Assembly: GCA_047967505.1 (NCBI GenBank)
Contig: CM106538.1
Source: Dipteris shenzhenensis
Lineage: Eukaryota; Polypodiophyta; Polypodiopsida; Gleicheniales
Length of the DNA stretch: 64,000 nucleotides
Direction: 5' to 3' (one strand)
Both the position numbers and the translations under genes were made by a program. The notes under the pieces were generated by a model. It searched no databases. It was not told where the DNA came from and was given only the letters and a program-made list of their open reading frames with translations. Of the stretch, positions 22,122-34,309 are shown one piece after another. The stretch's first letter is position 1. Every line of letters begins with the position of its first letter.

Positions 22122-22133
22122 TGGTATCAGAGC
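22122..22133 (+). promoter_or_regulatory. Primer-binding site of an LTR element
   Basis: Perfect TGGTATCAGAGC after ...GTTGCATGTTACA and one T. It marks the end of a plus-strand LTR at 22120. No matching second LTR was found, and no coding domain follows within 1 kb. The region down to 23098 is a purine-rich leader-like stretch. Confidence 0.8.
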
Positions 22134-23098
22134 TCCGATCTGATACCACAAGTGCATGGTTGTGTTGAGATCCAAAAAGGCCACACATCCAAGCACCATG
22201 GAGCAGCAAAGAAGACAAGAGGACAAGGAGCAAAACTTCTAAGAAGATAAAGACAATCAGAAGAACATGCTTCTGCTAAGCACTCAAGAAATTTGGGAGA
22301 AGCTTATGGAGAAATTTTGACTAAAAGGAAGTTCATGGAAACTGGTTGAAAAAAGAAGACAATTGGAGGAGATAAAGAAGAAGCTCAAATAAAAAGAAGA
22401 AAAGAAGGGTGCAAGGCGAAAAGAAGGCAAAGGAAATCTCCGCATTGACTCATGGTTAACACAAGAACTTGATCGGGTGTCAAAAACCTAAACACCCTGG
22501 TTGTCTCAACAAGGATCCAAGCGCCAAGCAGTGGAGTTTTGAGTAGCAAGGACAAGCATTGCATCAATACGAAAATGGTCCAATAGTATTTAGTGGTTGA
22601 ATAAGGTTCCTAGTTAGGAATTTACCAAGTCGGTTGCTACAATCATCTGGTAGATATAACCAGTCTATAAGTTGTTTATTGTAATAGGGAAATGGGCTTC
22701 TGGCTCATATTGTCTTGTATGAGAGGCAAGTCCAAGTGATTCTAGGGTCCTAGTGCAAGGGTGAGTGGCCTGCCTTTAGTCAAGGCATGATTTTGTGTAG
22801 CCCCTAGCTGAGTGCTGGTGATAATAAAAGTATTGCATTCCATTATCATATTGCTCAATACAATTGTAAACTTGCATTGTTTCTCTTTTCTTCCATCTTC
22901 ATGTGGTTTTCATCTACACAAAATAAACCTCGTTAGTGCATGACATGGTTCTGTGACCAAGCACCGATAGGAATGCAAGCCCATTACTAAGGAGTGCAAA
23001 ACAAGGCATCTTCTATTGTACACCCACTATTCGCGGGGCACTGAGCATTGGGTACCCCGAGAGGTGAGGGAAACCAAGAGTAGAACCAATCATCAACA
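22134..23098 (+). other. Leader or LTR sequence of LTR elements, no gene
   Basis: A/G-rich first half (22190-22400) typical of an untranslated retroelement leader. The second half, ending ATCATCAACA at 23098, precedes another primer-type site and may be a second LTR. Confidence 0.4.
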
Positions 23099-23118
23099 TT
23101 TGGTGATCCTGTTGGGGA
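23099..23118 (+). promoter_or_regulatory. Degenerate gypsy-type primer-binding site
   Basis: TTTGGTGATCCTGTTGGGGA resembles the TTTGGCG...GGGGA class of primer sites used by Athila/Tat-type plant gypsy elements. It directly follows a CAACA end. A similar site is at 57384. Confidence 0.5.
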
Positions 23119-24329
23119 TGGATATGTGCTAAAAGGGTTGACTGGGGAAATTGATTGGATTGAGAATAGGAGTCTTAGCTACAAGTGCATAGATAGAACC
23201 ACCAAGAAATTTCTAATGCTGACCAGTGAGACAAATTATGGCAATACTTGGTCGAGTGCAATATTTCAAAAAATTGATCAGAGTATCTATTGTTCATTTC
23301 AGAATCTTATACACCTATTTGAAGACTAGCAGTAGTAGTGTTTGGATTGAGGAGTGCTTCCAGGCTCTAGCAGTTGAAGATGTCTAATTCATGTGCAAAA
23401 AGAAGAGAATAATATGCAACCTAGAGAGAGTACCTACACATTGAGGCTACAGAGGGTGGCAAGACTTAAGAGACAGAGAAGCTGCAATGAATTCTAAATT
23501 GGGTATGAATGAGCAGGTGAATCCTCATGGTGAAACCTCAAACCCTCAAAAACGACCTACATAATGTTGAAGAAGGATAGGTCATGATCTAAGAGCAATG
23601 AGATTTAGCTATTATTTTGACATTAGAAGTGATCCGTTTTGACACTAGAAGTGATCCGGTTAGAGGACGATGCCTATGATGGCCTAAAGCCTTCAATCAA
23701 GCAGCCACCTTCAGGTAGGCGATGAATGGAGGATTCAAAGCAATCATCTACAAAAAGTCTCCATGTTGAAGAACTTGGAGAGCCAATACTTAGGTAGAGT
23801 CGATGCCTGGGACTGGGTCTATAAGGGGATCATCTGGATTGGAGACGGGACAAGTTCTCAACCAAGAACAACCACATGAATTTGTTTGCAATATGGAGAC
23901 AAAACAAGAATGTGGCTACATCAATAGAAGGGCTTTTGACCAAGAGATGAGATTCGGACAAAAGACTGAGCAAGACAGGAGGTGTCCTAGGGTTTGGTAT
24001 CTAGGACAATTACTCCTAGTTTGGTTTTTCCAAGAATCTTGTTCGTGTCCAAGCAAAGTATTCCAAGAACTAATATGCCAAGTTCTCAACATCTTTCACC
24101 AAGTACTATACCACGAGGGCCAAGCCCAATGGCACCTAAATTGACACTACATGAGGGAACAAGACTAGTTACATCAAAGGTACTCATGCATGGAAGGTAG
24201 GTTGGACCTGAAGAATCGACCCCACCAACTCAAGAGAATTCTCAAACTTGGTATGAAGGTTTGCCTCCTCACTATCAAGATCATGATGAAGAACCTCTCG
24301 AGAAACCAAAATCAAAGCTAGTGGTTTTA

Positions 24330-25280
24330 AGCCCCCAAGGTAACCCCTCCAATTAAGGTAGAATTTTAGAACTATAAAGGACCTGATGATGACCCATGTA
24401 GTCACTTGTAGAGTTTTATGCGAGTTTGTCTTCATATTAATGGGGCCAAGAACAAGGAGTACATAAATTACTTCCCTTGTATCTTGGTTAAAATAGCTCA
24501 AGGGTGGTATAACCAATTTTTTGATTGGCTTTTTTTGAGATTGGGAACAGATGACTAAGGCATCTTGAAGTACTTCCGTCAGGAAATAAATGAAGAGTAT
24601 GTTTGTACTAAACTAAGTGAAATAACTAAAACGAAGTTGAGTCCATCCAAGATTTCATCTTAAGTATGAGGGCTTTGATCAAATGGCTTAGCATGCCACC
24701 TGATGATAAGTCTCTGCATGCTTGGCTATTGACCGGTTTTATATAGGTAGACGTTTGGTCCCTGGCAATTGTCAATCCTACCAAGACATAAAAAGATCTC
24801 CTTAGTCAGGATATGGCTTTGGAGAAGAGTGGTGTAGGAATAATAGCAATGACGAGGTAGAGTCATCAAAGAAGGATAAACTCAAGTCAATTGTTAAAAA
24901 ATCCTTAAAGGAGATGGGTTATCGAGAGAAGCCAAGATGAAATGAAAGGTGCCGTAATGAATGCTCCAAAAAGGTGCACACAGAAGAAGATTGCCATACA
25001 AGATATTGCAATGTGTGCACTAAGTGCTGCCATAATGAGACTAAATGTTGGTTTGCCAAGAAATGGACTGTTGTTAATGTGAACCAAGTTATGATAGATG
25101 CCAAGTCCAAGGAGGAACAACCATCCAAGCCTAAACATAACAATAACAAGAAGGAATCATAAAGGTAAAGGTCATGTTATATGCTTTTGTTGTGGTGAGA
25201 CTCATACTCAGGCTGAATGTAAGTTGTGGCAAGAACCTCTAAAAATGCTCAAAGATGTGACAAAGTGCGGATTGTACTAG
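24330..25280 (+). pseudogene. Ty3/gypsy gag relic with Cys-rich knuckle
   Basis: Frames broken by stops read GPDDDPCSHL, then INYFPCILVKIAQGWYNQFF and, in another frame, QDFILSMRALIKWLSMPP. This is the order of a Retrotrans_gag domain. Near 25180-25225 CFCCGETHTQAEC resembles a zinc knuckle with one residue missing in the spacer. It sits downstream of the primer-type sites at 22122 and 23099 on the same strand and is cut off at 25286 by an LTR of another element. No pol follows. Confidence 0.6.
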
Positions 25281-25285
25281 CCTAG

Positions 25286-25593
25286 TGCACACAGGATTAG
25301 CAAAAGGACTAAGGAGGCTCAAAGCACACTAAATAAGACATGAGAGGGAGATAGCAATTCTATATCTCTTGCAATATATATATTCAACAATACATGATAG
25401 GCCTCTTATATAGAGAGTGCCCTTTGAATAGTCAACACATGTGTGATCCTCTCATCCACATCTCTTCTTGTGGATATCCTCATTCCACATCTCCACATCA
25501 TGTAGTCCACATCCTAGGGTGGCTACTTTAATTCTTTCCTTATCACATACCTTTGCCTTTTAATCTATGTGCTCATGGCACCATATCTCAACA
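25286..25593 (-). repeat. LTR, minus orientation (3' LTR-like)
   Basis: Read on the minus strand it begins TGTTGAGATATGGTGCC, holds a TATA-like TATATAAGAG near 25405-25415 and ends CTGTGTGCA. A purine tract (CCAAGGGGAGG on the minus strand, 25594-25604) directly precedes it, so it is a 3' LTR with its interior to the right. Its 5' partner was not found; the LTR at 26188-26516 is a different sequence. Confidence 0.7.
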
Positions 25594-25780
25594 CCTCCCC
25601 TTGGTGCCATGGTCCTTTGGCTACTGCAAGGTGGTCAGATGTGAGTTACATTCCATCACCTCCCCTTAGTGCATGCATTGCTACTTAAGGTGGTAAAGTG
25701 TGGTTTACATGTCAATACCTACCCTGGGTGCTTTCATAGCTACTCTCAGGTGGTCAGGCTTGATTTACAAGAATATAGGC
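25594..25780. repeat. Three tandem units carrying polypurine-tract copies
   Basis: Three imperfect units of about 60-65 bases, each starting ACCT(C/A)CCCT(T/G)GGTGC-like and holding GGTGGT(C/A)A...TTTACA. On the minus strand each unit repeats the purine tract that lies next to the LTR at 25593. Confidence 0.75.
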
Positions 25781-26175
25781 TAAAGGTGGCAAGGTTTTTT
25801 GCTTCTCAATACTTTGTTCTTCCATGTGCCTTGAGGCTTTATGTGTGGATGCCATCAGAGAGAGAATGGTCCCATGAAACTTGGTGGTGTTCACAAACAC
25901 CTTAGTAGCTCTTACATTATCGATACTTGCTTTATTAACATCGTGATCTTGCATCACATATTAACTTAACATTTGTGGATGCACAATTGGAAACTTTGTA
26001 TTCAAACATCTCTTAAACATTTTTGACTTTAGAGAGAATGGCACCAGGGCCAGCCAGCCAAATGGTTATGAAAAAATGTAGCATTGCCTTGACGATCTTG
26101 GTAGGAAAGAATGCACAATTGGTAGGAAGAAAATGGTTTGAACTAATTTTGAATGTACTCCTTACCATGAACCGA
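25781..26175 (-). other. Interior fragment of a minus-strand LTR element, no domain
   Basis: Lies between the tandem units and a primer site at 26176-26187. No coding motif recognised on either strand. Confidence 0.4.
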
Positions 26176-26187
26176 GCTCTGATACCA
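26176..26187 (-). promoter_or_regulatory. Primer-binding site, minus strand
   Basis: Perfect TGGTATCAGAGC on the minus strand, directly after the CA end of the LTR at 26188-26516. Confidence 0.88.
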
Positions 26188-26516
26188 TGTGAAGAGAGTG
26201 GGAGAGAAGGAAGGAGTCTCACTTGTAGCTTTCTCACATACACAATGGGGGAATATACACAAAGATGGAGGCTGAAAACAATTTTCCTCTTCTTAGTTGT
26301 GAAAGCCAAAAGAACTCTAAGTACAAAAGAATAGGTGAACCCTATATGTGGGTCTCAAACCAAACTCAGCTAACTAAGGTGGCATACTAACTGAGCCACT
26401 AACTAGAGTACATAAAGATAGTTGTCATCTAGCTATTATTCATGGGCAGTGTACCAACCGCATTTGCAGCTAACAAGTTGGTGACATAAATGCACAATGG
26501 TCACCCTAGCATATCA
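26188..26516 (-). repeat. 5' LTR-like sequence, minus orientation
   Basis: On the minus strand runs from about TGATATGCTAGGGTGACC to ...CACTCTCTTCACA, followed at once by the primer site. Its outer end marks the point where similarity between the accessory ORFs of the gypsy relics at 26517-28495 and 61137-62900 breaks off, so it appears to be inserted there. Confidence 0.65.
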
Positions 26517-28495
26517 CGAGTGGAGCTCGATATCTTAATAGTACTGGCCTCTTGAGCAGTAGCAAGTTAGTCCTTAAGATTTTGCATTCCCTTGTAAGCT
26601 CTTCAATGCTGAATGTGCATATTGCCAAAGACTATTGCATGTCTTCAAGCTTATCTTGGCAATCCTGGAGCTCTTCTTCTTTGAGAATTAGAGTGAGTCG
26701 AGCTTGTGCAAGTGCCTCCATTTGCTGAGCATGTGCGGAGGTCATGGAATTATAGTAGGTCTATAGGATTGCCATTGCTTGTACTGCTGCTGCTGTCAGC
26801 TGTGTTTGGCTTTGGTGGAGATTGGAGGTCACATCCCTCACTACCTTCTCTTGAGCTTGGAGAGCTTGGTTCATGCGTACTTCTTCAACCTCATTCTCAT
26901 CTATTTGCGTCCGAAGTGCCTTGACCTCTATGGCAATTACTTGGAATGGGTCTTCAATTTCTATTGCAATCTGTCTATCCAATTCTCTTGCATATTCCTC
27001 CTTGGCCAAGCTAGTGAATAGTTTGGACATTTGGATCATGTGGCTAGCTTGATGATGGAGAATGACAGATGGTGATGAGGACTGGCGATACTGCTAATAG
27101 AATTGGTGCCCATGTAGCCATCCTAATGATTCTATAGTACTTGTGGGGGGTTGTTCCAATGGTATTTCAGCACTTGGGTACAATAGTCATACTATTGATC
27201 TGGACTAGCTCCCCTTGTGGCTCATGGGCTGGCATGGTTACCTCAGGCTTTGTTGTTAATCTTACCTCAGGCTCTAGTGCCGATCCTGCCTCAGGCTTAG
27301 GCTGCTACTGTTATTGAAGATATATTGGTTGTAGTTATGCATCGAGTTGTAGCATCTCGTGGGGCAATTCTTCAATTTCGACCTCTAGAATAGGCATTTC
27401 TTTTGAGGTATCTGCATTTGCCAATGTGATAGTAGGAGAAGTTGGTGACGGCTCCCATACTAGTAGTGAGAAGGGAATGTCCAACTCCTCAATAGGTTTC
27501 GGTGATTGGGGCAAAGTCATTGCTCGTTCCTGTAGCTTTTTGTTGATGATTATAGCCAATAAGTGTGGAATTTTACATTTTGGGCATATGAACCATCTAG
27601 TTTTTTGTGAAAAAGATGACTGTTGGATCCAATCTTGCTTTAGTTTCCTACTCAGCAAAACAAATGTGTGGAGTGGAAGGGACCGATTCTTGCCACACTT
27701 AACCCCTAAGATTGTGGATAGGAATTGTGGTGCTTCCTTGAGGCGAGGGTTAAGGATGGTGTGAAGTAATATGCCATCCCTATGGAACATTGTGCCCTTG
27801 GCAAGGAGAGGTTGTACTTCGAGAAATTTAGCATCGACAGGCCATGTAGGGTATTTGGCACCTTGTGTTGGGATTGAGAAGGCCCTTTGAATGACTGATT
27901 GGTTGAGGATAATGTTGAGTGGGCTCTGATGTACAGTGATGGTGCCATACTTGCCAACCTATGCATTGCTGGAGTGGTGAGAATGGAGAAAGTCCCTGAT
28001 GTATGTGGTCATTGTAGGATTATCCTCCAAGGATTTTAGGCTCTCATACAAACTACCCAGACCCTTTGCTCTAAGTAAGATATTGTTGTGTTCGAAGAAG
28101 CATAAGTCGATGTAGGTGGCCACACAAGTTCCAATGACTGGGCCCTGTCAATGGCTGTGTAGGTCAGTGGTGATTGGGGTGGCATTTGGGTCTCCATGTC
28201 ATGCACATAATCCTCCTCACAGCTATCGCTCTAGACCACAAATGCCTGTGATCATCGTGGTTGAGAGGAGGTAGATGTTTTTGAACTCTAGAGGGGGTCT
28301 CGTGGTTGAGGTGATGGGCACTTTCTGCACATCCTCTTTAGTGGCGGCATTGTTGCTGAGCCTGCATCCATGTGCATATGGTGTACCATTGATCATTAGA
28401 TTAGTTGGCATGTAGGTATGACATTTATGTGTGTTTGTGAGAAATCTTATTTTTACACATGCTTTCAGAGTGTGGAATGAAAGTGTGTGGCACAA
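26517..28495 (-). pseudogene. Accessory ORF downstream of gypsy integrase, unknown function
   Basis: Several broken frames form one long accessory region. At 27335-27790 it reads IEELDIPFSLLVWEP and ILEVEIEELPHEMLQLD. At 26761-27039 it reads LFTSLAKEEYARELDRQIAI and MNQALQAQEKVVRDVTSNL, a coiled-coil-like heptad pattern. It continues with EELTREC. The same order is found at 61137-62100 on the plus strand. I know no named domain for it. Its position after integrase is that of env-like ORFs, but no signal peptide or membrane segment is evident. Confidence 0.6.
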
Positions 28496-28720
28496 TTATT
28501 CATGCAATCGACTATGTGTCCAAGTGAAAGCGTGTGAGTGCCCATGACCTAGAGCTAGGTATGAACTAACTATATGCTAATTTTGTTGTTGTTGGGATTT
28601 CATAGGGCAGCTAGAACTCAGGCATCACTTCTGAGCCCCAGGTTGAAATCGATTGATGCTACCTATATGTGTGAAAATGTACATATGCAGGTGATTTCTC
28701 GTGCTACAATCTAATCCTAA

Positions 28721-29890
28721 CTAAGGAAGACTTGGGTTTCCCAAATCTTCATTTGTGTCAGCGATGGCTTGCGTGTTGAAGTAGTAGTGCTTCAGTCGGC
28801 GGCTCCCGTTGATGGTTGTGTTGAATTGGACTCCATCCAATGTTTTTAGTAGCACAACTTCGATGGGATTCATCTTTTTGACTCGATAGGGTCCTTGACC
28901 TAGATACTTGAGTTTTCCCTTGTGTACTTTGGCATTGTATAACAAGACCAAGTCACCTTCCTTGATGTCTTTAGCTTTAATATTTCTGTCAAACCATGCC
29001 TTTCTTCTGCATTTTTCTGTTGTGCCATGGCATGGTTAGGTGACGTCTTATCTCTATATGCTTCTCCAATTGATAGAGTCTTTCTTTCAAGGATTCATGA
29101 TCTCCCATATGATCCTGTACTATGATGCGTAGGCTTGGTATTACAAATTCTAGTGGGACCATAGCTTCAAGGCCATACACCAATTGAAAAGGTGTGTTCC
29201 CTGTACTGACCTTGAGTGTGGTTTGATATGCCCATAAGGTTGCATTTAGTTTTTGTGGCCAATCAGAATGTTGTGGTTCTACTACCTTGCATAATATTTT
29301 GTTGGTGGATTCGGCCTATCCATTCCCTTGGGGTAGTAGGGTGTGCTTTTTCTATGGATTACCATAAAGCCAGACAAGAGTTCTTGGATTACTTCATTGA
29401 CAAAAAGTGTGCCTCTATCTGACACAATTTCAATGGGGCATCCAAATCAGGTGATCACATTCTCGTATAAGGATCTTGTTGTGCTTCTGACATCTACCTT
29501 TTTGACTGCTTTTAGCTTCATCCCATTTTGTAAAGTAATCAGTGACCACAATGATGTAGCGTGCCTGTGTTCCCTTTGCTGCTGGATGGATGGGACCTAC
29601 ATAATCAATCTCCCATTTTTTAAATATTTTTTGTGCAACAACTGTTGTTAGGGGATTGAAGTCCTTGTGTTGTGGTTTAGTGGTCCATTGGCATACATCA
29701 CAACCTTTGACATATTCATAGGCATCTACCCAAAGTGTTGGCCACTAGTAGCTTGCGAGGAGGACTTTTCTTGTTGTGGTTTCCCCTTGGAAGTGTCCTC
29801 CTGCAATGCCTTCATGGACTTCACTCAAGGTTGGCATGATCTCATGAGGCATTACACATCTTCTTAATACCTAGTCCTTACCCATCTTGT
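28721..29890 (-). pseudogene. Gypsy integrase, broken
   Basis: Starts with the H2C2 zinc motif (HEGIAGGHFQG ... GCDVCQW) near 29680-29830. The core follows with WEIDYVGPIHPAAKG and YIIVVTDYFTKWDEAK, and the C-terminal part is at 28989-29183 (MVYGLEAMVPLEFVIPSLRI) and 28721-28951 (LKYLGQGPYRVKKMNP). In-frame stops occur in the zinc-binding and core parts. No chromodomain is seen at the C-terminus. Confidence 0.85.
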
Positions 29891-30054
29891 ACAGTTGTCC
29901 TACAATGAGTTGATAGGTTGCAGCTTTTAAAATTAGTTTTCTGGCATCTACTGCTTTCATTTCAAGGGGTGGTCTTCTTTCCATTAAGTACCTAATGATA
30001 TCTCCACACCAATCTGGAACAACATCTATTTGAAATAGTGTGGCATTTGGCAAG

Positions 30055-30750
30055 TCATCTTCTACTCCAGTGGCTTCTTCTCTCGATGACACGAGACATG
30101 TGATCAGCAATGTAGTGTTGGGCACCTTTGTGGACCACTATTTTGAAGTTGAATTCTTGAAGCAAGAGGAGCCATCTGGTTATTCTTCCTGTTGTACACG
30201 GATGGTTCACAAGATAAAGCAATGCTTGATGGTCGGTGTAGAAGACAATCATTTGCCAATAAATAGTGTTGAAATTTCTTAACACTATACACCATTGCTA
30301 AGGCTTCTCTTTCTATGGTAGTATAGTTGATCTCTGCATCATTGAGTTGTCGACTGGGGAAGTAGAATGGGTAGTCTTTCTTGTGTTCACCAGGTTGACA
30401 AAGCACACTCCCAATTGCATACTTGGATCCATCAGTATGAACATGAAAGTCAATATCCCAATTGGGAGACATAAGATGGGTGCTATGATTAGGTGCCACT
30501 TTAAAAGCTCAAAGGCTTGGTCGCACTCTTCTGTCCATAAGAATTCCACTTATAATTTGTAAAGTGGTCTAGCTATCATGGCATACCACAATATAAATCT
30601 TCTATAATAGCCGGCATGTCCCATAAAGACCTGTACACCTTTGGAATTTGTAGGAGGAGGCAATTCCATGATGATTTTGATTTTGTCCATGTCAGTTGCA
30701 ATCCCATGTTGAGAAATGATGTGTCCCAAAACAACTCTGTGGGTGACCAT
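30055..30750 (-). pseudogene. Gypsy RT thumb and RNase H, frame-broken
   Basis: Three overlapping frames give LGHIISQHGIATDMDKIK, the RNase H entry HVHTDGSKYAIGSVLCQ, INYTTIEREALAMVYSVKKF and YTDHQALLYLV, then FNFKIVVHKGAQHYIADHMS. At least two frame changes lie between them. Confidence 0.85.
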
Positions 30751-30753
30751 GAA

Positions 30754-31737
30754 CTAGAATTTTGTTGGATTTAGGGAGATGATATACTCCTTGCATTTGA
30801 TTAGTACTGCTTCAAGACATTGGAAGTGGTCTTTTTTTTTCGAGTGAATGCACAAATCATCCAAGAACACCTGTAAAACCTTATTCAAAAATGACTTGAA
30901 AGCTATGAACATGACTTGCTGGAATGTGGCCGGGGCATTACAAAGGCCGAATGGCATGACTCTATATGCAAAAATACCCCATTCTGTAGTAAATGCTATT
31001 TTTGATTGGTCTTTAGGAGCAATTTGCACTTGGTTATAGCCACTGAAGCCATCCAAGAAGCTATATATTTTGGAACCTGCCACCTTTTCCAACACTGTTT
31101 CTGTCAAGGGTAGGGGATAGTGATCTCTAATTGTGGCAGCATTCACATTCTTTAAGTTTATGCATATTCTGAGCTTCTTGTTGCATTTAGGCATGATGGC
31201 AATGGGTGAAACCCAATCAGTGTGCTCTACCTCATAGATGAATCCAACATCTGAGAATTTTTTTAGCTCATCATAAACCATGGTGCCATATTTAGGATTT
31301 TTTCGATAAGGTCCACATACCTTAGGGGGGGCACCTTCCCTTATAGGTATCGTGTGTATTGCCACGTCTAGTGAAATTCCTTTCATCTCTTTGTATGACC
31401 ATGCTAGGAAGTCACGATATTCCATTAGGAGTGCTTTGAGTTTGGTTTCATCTTCCTGTCGAAGTTGTTTCCCAATGAAAACCAGTTTTTCTTCCTCCCC
31501 TTCAAGGGCAAGGTTTATTGTGTGAGTTTTTGGTGGTCCCTCATAGATTGGAGTTTCTACAATGCTATCAGTTTCTTGAACTTTAGATTCTCTTAGTGGT
31601 CCTAGCATTGCTATGGAGACACTTCCACTTGTGTAATTCTTGAAGTACTCCGGCACTTCTCGAAGATTAGCCTCTGATGGTGTTGAACTAGCCTGACATG
31701 TGCCATGTGTACTGGGTGGCATAGTTTCATTAACCAA
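30754..31737 (-). pseudogene. Gypsy reverse transcriptase
   Basis: Longest intact piece of the element, 327 codons. After an acidic linker (PEYFKNYTSGSVSIAMLGP) the RT reads VGFIYEVEHTDWVSPIAI, LRICINLKNVNAATIRDHYP, IYSFLDGFSGYNQVQIAP, FAYRVMPFGLCNAPATFQ and the active-site box VFLDDLCIHS. The aspartates are present. The frame stops just before the thumb and RNase H, which continue at 30550-30750 in the next frame. Confidence 0.9.
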
Positions 31738-32330
31738 TTTGTTAGGCTCTTTTTTACTTTCTTTTTATGAAGTCTCTTGATCGAGCTTCATCCACACATG
31801 TGGTTTATACTTCCGAAACTTCTTACATTGGGAACTATGGGGTAGCTTTTCCACTAGTAAGTTGTTCCCAAGTAAGGGTTCATTTGCTACGCATACTCCT
31901 TCCAGTCCCTCAGGAGACCATTCAAGAGGCAGTGGTTCTGATTTTGAGGGAGCTGGCTTTGCAAGATACAATTCAACGATCCTTGTTTAGACTTATTCGA
32001 ATTCATTGAAGTGTTCGGCCTTGGCTTTTCTGTGATTTCCTCCTTCAGCTTTCTTGCAAGATCTTCTGCTGTGATTCAACTTTGGAGGTTCAACTTTTGG
32101 GAGCTCGACTACCATTAGGGCATGCAGAATGGCTAAGTCATTTTATCAAAGACTTGTTCTTCAATTTCAGCATTCTCAGACTCAGTTTCAAGGTCCCAAG
32201 GAAAATCAGATTCATCATTGGTATGGGTACTTTCTTCAGGTTCATTGTCCCACTCGAGGTCAGTTGAGATTATTCCTAGCCTTATGCAAGTACAAGCGGA
32301 GCTTTGCTACTAGTCTACACACATTCTGTA

Positions 32331-33980
32331 CTGCCTAAGTCCATGTTGGCACAGAGACAAAAATAACTCAACAAACTGTCAACTTGGACCCATCAATAGG
32401 AAAGGTAATGGTCATTCAACAACACTAATTGTTCCAATGCATACAATTGGATGCACTACAAAAACCAAGGATAGAATCCATTTGAATACAAAAGGTGTGA
32501 TAATTTGTACCATTCAACATCAACACTTGAAGATTGAGTTGGGCATGGATCATCAAAAGGTGCTTAAAGAAGTCCAAGAACCTCGCTACCCCATACTTGC
32601 CACTATTAATAGACCATGCAATATAGTAAAAGAAATATAGGCAAATCTACCATAGTATGTAGAACTTTAAAAGAGTGGCTCTATCTCCATAAAAATGGGA
32701 TGCACACCAAGCATGTAGTCATAAATTACAAATGTTTTTCCACAAAAGTGGCTACACCCCATCCCAGCCACTAATGAAATACTTTCGACACATGAAGATA
32801 GTCAAGGACCAAAGAACCAAATTGTAAAAGATATAGTAATATATGCATTAATAGAGACACATAAATTAGGAGAGGCTTGCATAATTAAATAAATGTACAT
32901 GATCCACAACCATCCATGATAAAGGGATGGATTGTGGTTGAACTCAAGTTCAAGTCTCCATACTAGTCTAGCTTGCCAACACTCTTACTTAAGTACAGAC
33001 TAGAAAAGCTTTAGCAAAATCCAAAAGACCAACAAAAAGAAGTTTCTCCATGAAATATGTTCCCAATGGTGATCCTGGTATTGGAAGAAAGAAGAATAAA
33101 AATGAATGAAGGAGTGTCATTTGGTAAGGCTCCATTTGGGAATTGAGGAAAAAATAACAACATGATTTCACAACCATGGCACCGATGAATAAAATTGTAG
33201 ACAAGATTCCCTCAAATCCTACAGCTTTATAAATCTGCACACTTGGACACATTGGCTAGTTCCACAAACATACGGTTTTTGATTTAGACATGATAGATGC
33301 ATGAATAAAACCTTATTAAATAGTGAAGGGCTTAAATATGTCAAGCACTCAATCTTAAAATCAAGCCATAGTCCTCAGGAATACATCCACAAGCTCTAAT
33401 CATACACTTTCACAATCTCTAGGTGAAATAGGAAGATTTTAAGTGATCATAGTCTCTAGATGAAAATAGGAATTTGTTAAGAGCGTGAAAAATGACATCT
33501 ATACAAACCATTACATGAATCAAGTACGCTCAGTACAAATAACATCAATATAAATTTGTACAAGATTCAGGTATGCTCAACTCAAAGTTATTAACCTTGT
33601 TAATATCAATAGTTCACCAACATGCAAGTCTTAAGACTCATCATTGATATCCTCATCCTTGTGTCTCTTACAAAAAGAATTCCTCTAAATAACAATGAAT
33701 CAAATGTCAAGATCCTAGAATCCCTACGTTCTATACAAAGAGAATATGTAGAGTAATAAAGAGCAATTTTGTGAGCCAAAATTGATGCCAAATAAGATAA
33801 TCAAACACATCCCAATCAACACGAGAATCTAGATACATCTACAAGATAAGGAGAGAGCATGCCAATCATTATCAACATGAAAAATTGGGTACATATGATA
33901 TTCAATAATACTCTCAACATCAACACCTACATTGTGCCACATTACTAACCTACAACTCTTTTTGTGTGCTAGATTTTGTG
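32331..33980. other. No gene recognised
   Basis: AT-rich, with short open frames only (32437-32640 plus, 32989-33252 minus). No domain, LTR ends or primer site were identified. Confidence 0.5.
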
Positions 33981-34160
33981 TGCTAGAGAGAGTAAGACTA
34001 AAGCCAACTAAATTACTTGACCTGCACTCTATGTTGGAGAGACATTGACATATACTTTGTGTCAAGAGAGAAAATCCTTGACCTACACTTTATGATGGAG
34101 AGAGAAGACTAAATTCCTCAACATATACTTTGTCTAGAGATAGAAGATCCTTGACCTATA
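33955..34160. repeat. Degenerate tandem repeat, about 75 bp
   Basis: The phrases CATATACTTTGT, CTTGACCT(G/A)(C/T)A and ATG(T/A)TGGAGAGA recur in the same order two to three times. Confidence 0.6.
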
Positions 34161-34309
34161 GGTGTAAATATGGAAATTTTAGGAGCAAGTATAAATATAT
34201 TTTAATAGAAAGAAGATCCCAATCTTTGGGTTCAATGTTCAGCTCACTATTGTTGTATGTGAATCCTAACCTTTTTCAAAGGTTGTTTTTTGGTTGTGCT
34301 TTGGAACCA

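Larger units (their letters stand above)
26517..32330 (-). mobile_element. Decayed Ty3/gypsy element with accessory ORF after integrase
   Basis: From high to low coordinates it reads a linker/protease-proximal region, RT, RNase H, integrase, then about 2 kb of accessory coding sequence. Numerous stops and frame changes show it is dead. No gag was recognised upstream, and no LTR pair was found; the left end is cut by the LTR at 26188-26516. RT phrases such as FAYRVMPFGLCNAPATFQ are typical of non-chromovirus plant gypsy lineages, and the accessory ORF sits where Athila-type elements carry an env-like ORF. It shares this accessory region with the relic at 60648-64000. Confidence 0.85.
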
